A stretch of DNA of 5,619 bases from Deferribacteres bacterium (GTDB lineage: Bacteria; Nitrospirota; Thermodesulfovibrionia; UBA6902). Positions 5,016 to 5,619 of this stretch are shown piece after piece. The first letter of the stretch is position 1, and each line of letters begins with the position of its first letter. A program made the position numbers and the translations under genes. The stretch spans positions 1-5,619 of the forward strand of contig JAADFS010000116.1 in the NCBI GenBank assembly GCA_013152795.1, read 5' to 3'. The notes under the pieces were generated by a model. It was given only the letters and a program-made list of their open reading frames with translations. It was not told where the DNA came from and made no database searches.

Positions 5016-5619
5016 AAATTCTCTGCGTGGATGATGAAAGAAATGTCCTGAGGTCTCTCCAGAGACTCTTTCTTGATTCCGACTATGAGATTCTCACTGC
5101 AATGTCAGGAGACGAGGGTCTTGACCTCCTCGGCAGGGAGGCACCGGTGCAGATCGTCATTTCCGACTACAGAATGCCGGGGATGAACGGAGTGGATTTC
5201 CTGAAAGAGGTCTGCCAGCACTGGCCTCATACGGTCAGGATAGTGCTTTCCGGGTATGCGGATGCCTCGGCCATTGTGGGAGCCATAAATGAAGGGCAGA
5301 TTTACAAGTTCATCCCAAAGCCCTGGAATGATGATGAGCTGAAGGTGGCGATATCCAATGCCCTCGACTGTTATTTCATGCAGCAGAAAAACATCCAGCT
5401 TACGATGGAGCTGGAATCAAAGAACAGAGAGCTCCAGGAGATAAACGACAATCTCGAGAGGATCGTCGAGGAAAAGACAGCGGACCTCATAATGCACAAC
5501 AAGATACTGGCGTGTTCCCAGAATATCCTTGATTCACTGCCCGTCGGAGTAGTGGGCATAGACCCTGACGGCCTGATAGTGCAGTGCAACAGGAAGGGGC
5601 ATGAACTTATCGGCGGCAG
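5000..5619 (+). CDS. Response regulator with REC, helical linker and PAS domain (3' end outside window)
   Basis: The first 206 residues are visible and the frame is still open at the right edge. Residues 1-124 form a REC domain: acidic pair D11/D12 in CVDDE, phospho-acceptor D56 in ISDYRMPGMNG, the switch Ser S84 in VLSGYAD, and K107 in FIPKPW. The KPW ending is common in REC domains of HD-GYP and other non-DNA-binding regulators. A charged helical stretch follows (about 129-165, with ELESKNRELQEIN and NLERIVEEKTADL), probably a signalling coiled coil. A PAS domain then begins at about 170 (ILDSLPVGVVGIDPDGLIVQCN). No DNA-binding domain is seen. The missing C-terminus could be a kinase, GGDEF, HD-GYP or phosphatase output; I cannot tell which. 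It starts 16 nt before the kinase stop and is its likely phosphorylation partner, possibly one step in a longer relay. Confidence 0.93.
   Translation, partial: MEEQIKILCVDDERNVLRSLQRLFLDSDYEILTAMSGDEGLDLLGREAPVQIVISDYRMPGMNGVDFLKEVCQHWPHTVRIVLSGYADASAIVGAINEGQIYKFIPKPWNDDELKVAISNALDCYFMQQKNIQLTMELESKNRELQEINDNLERIVEEKTADLIMHNKILACSQNILDSLPVGVVGIDPDGLIVQCNRKGHELIGG

Noticed and set aside
1..5619. CRISPR array, tRNA or rRNA gene, transposase or phage genes.
   Set aside because: No regularly spaced direct repeats, no cloverleaf or rRNA-like sequence, and no recombinase or transposase reading frame could be seen on either strand.

Overview
The window is a bacterial chromosomal segment with five genes, two of them cut by its edges. 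Codon use is mixed with a moderately high G+C share. The soluble sensor kinase carries a cysteine-rich insert of a kind I recall mainly from Desulfobacterota, Nitrospirota and similar anaerobes. That phylum-level guess is inference and should be held loosely.

Layout. Positions 1-1777 hold the end of metK (S-adenosylmethionine synthetase) followed 13 nt later by a complete ahcY (S-adenosylhomocysteine hydrolase), a methyl-cycle operon. Converging on it from the minus strand is a 57-codon gene (1864-2037) for a Trm112-like zinc-ribbon protein. Positions 2038-2359 form a divergent intergenic region. It contains a candidate promoter for each flanking gene, an inverted repeat inside the minus-strand promoter, and a 76-bp nested palindromic element in the presumed leader of the plus-strand gene. 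That gene (2360-2884) encodes a small NYN/LabA-like (PIN-like) protein. A gene-poor stretch (2885-3248) is full of inverted repeats, including a perfect 12-bp one, and has a perfect Shine-Dalgarno sequence with no obvious start codon. From 3249 to the right edge comes a two-component pair: a cytoplasmic PAS/Cys-rich/HisKA/HATPase kinase, and an overlapping response regulator with REC, helical linker and the start of a PAS domain, cut at 5619.

How the genes work together. MetK makes SAM, and AhcY removes the S-adenosylhomocysteine left by methyltransferases. Trm112 proteins of eukaryotes and archaea activate methyltransferases, so the Trm112-like gene fits the neighbourhood, though it is separately transcribed. 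The kinase and regulator overlap by 16 nt and almost certainly form one signalling pair. The visible part of the regulator has no DNA-binding domain, so its output is unknown.

I do not see a clearly new biological system. The items most worth a second look are the eight-cysteine module in the kinase, the palindromic elements at 2232-2307 and 2971-3030, the Trm112-like gene beside the SAM cycle, and an apparent loss of a conserved acidic residue in the NYN protein.
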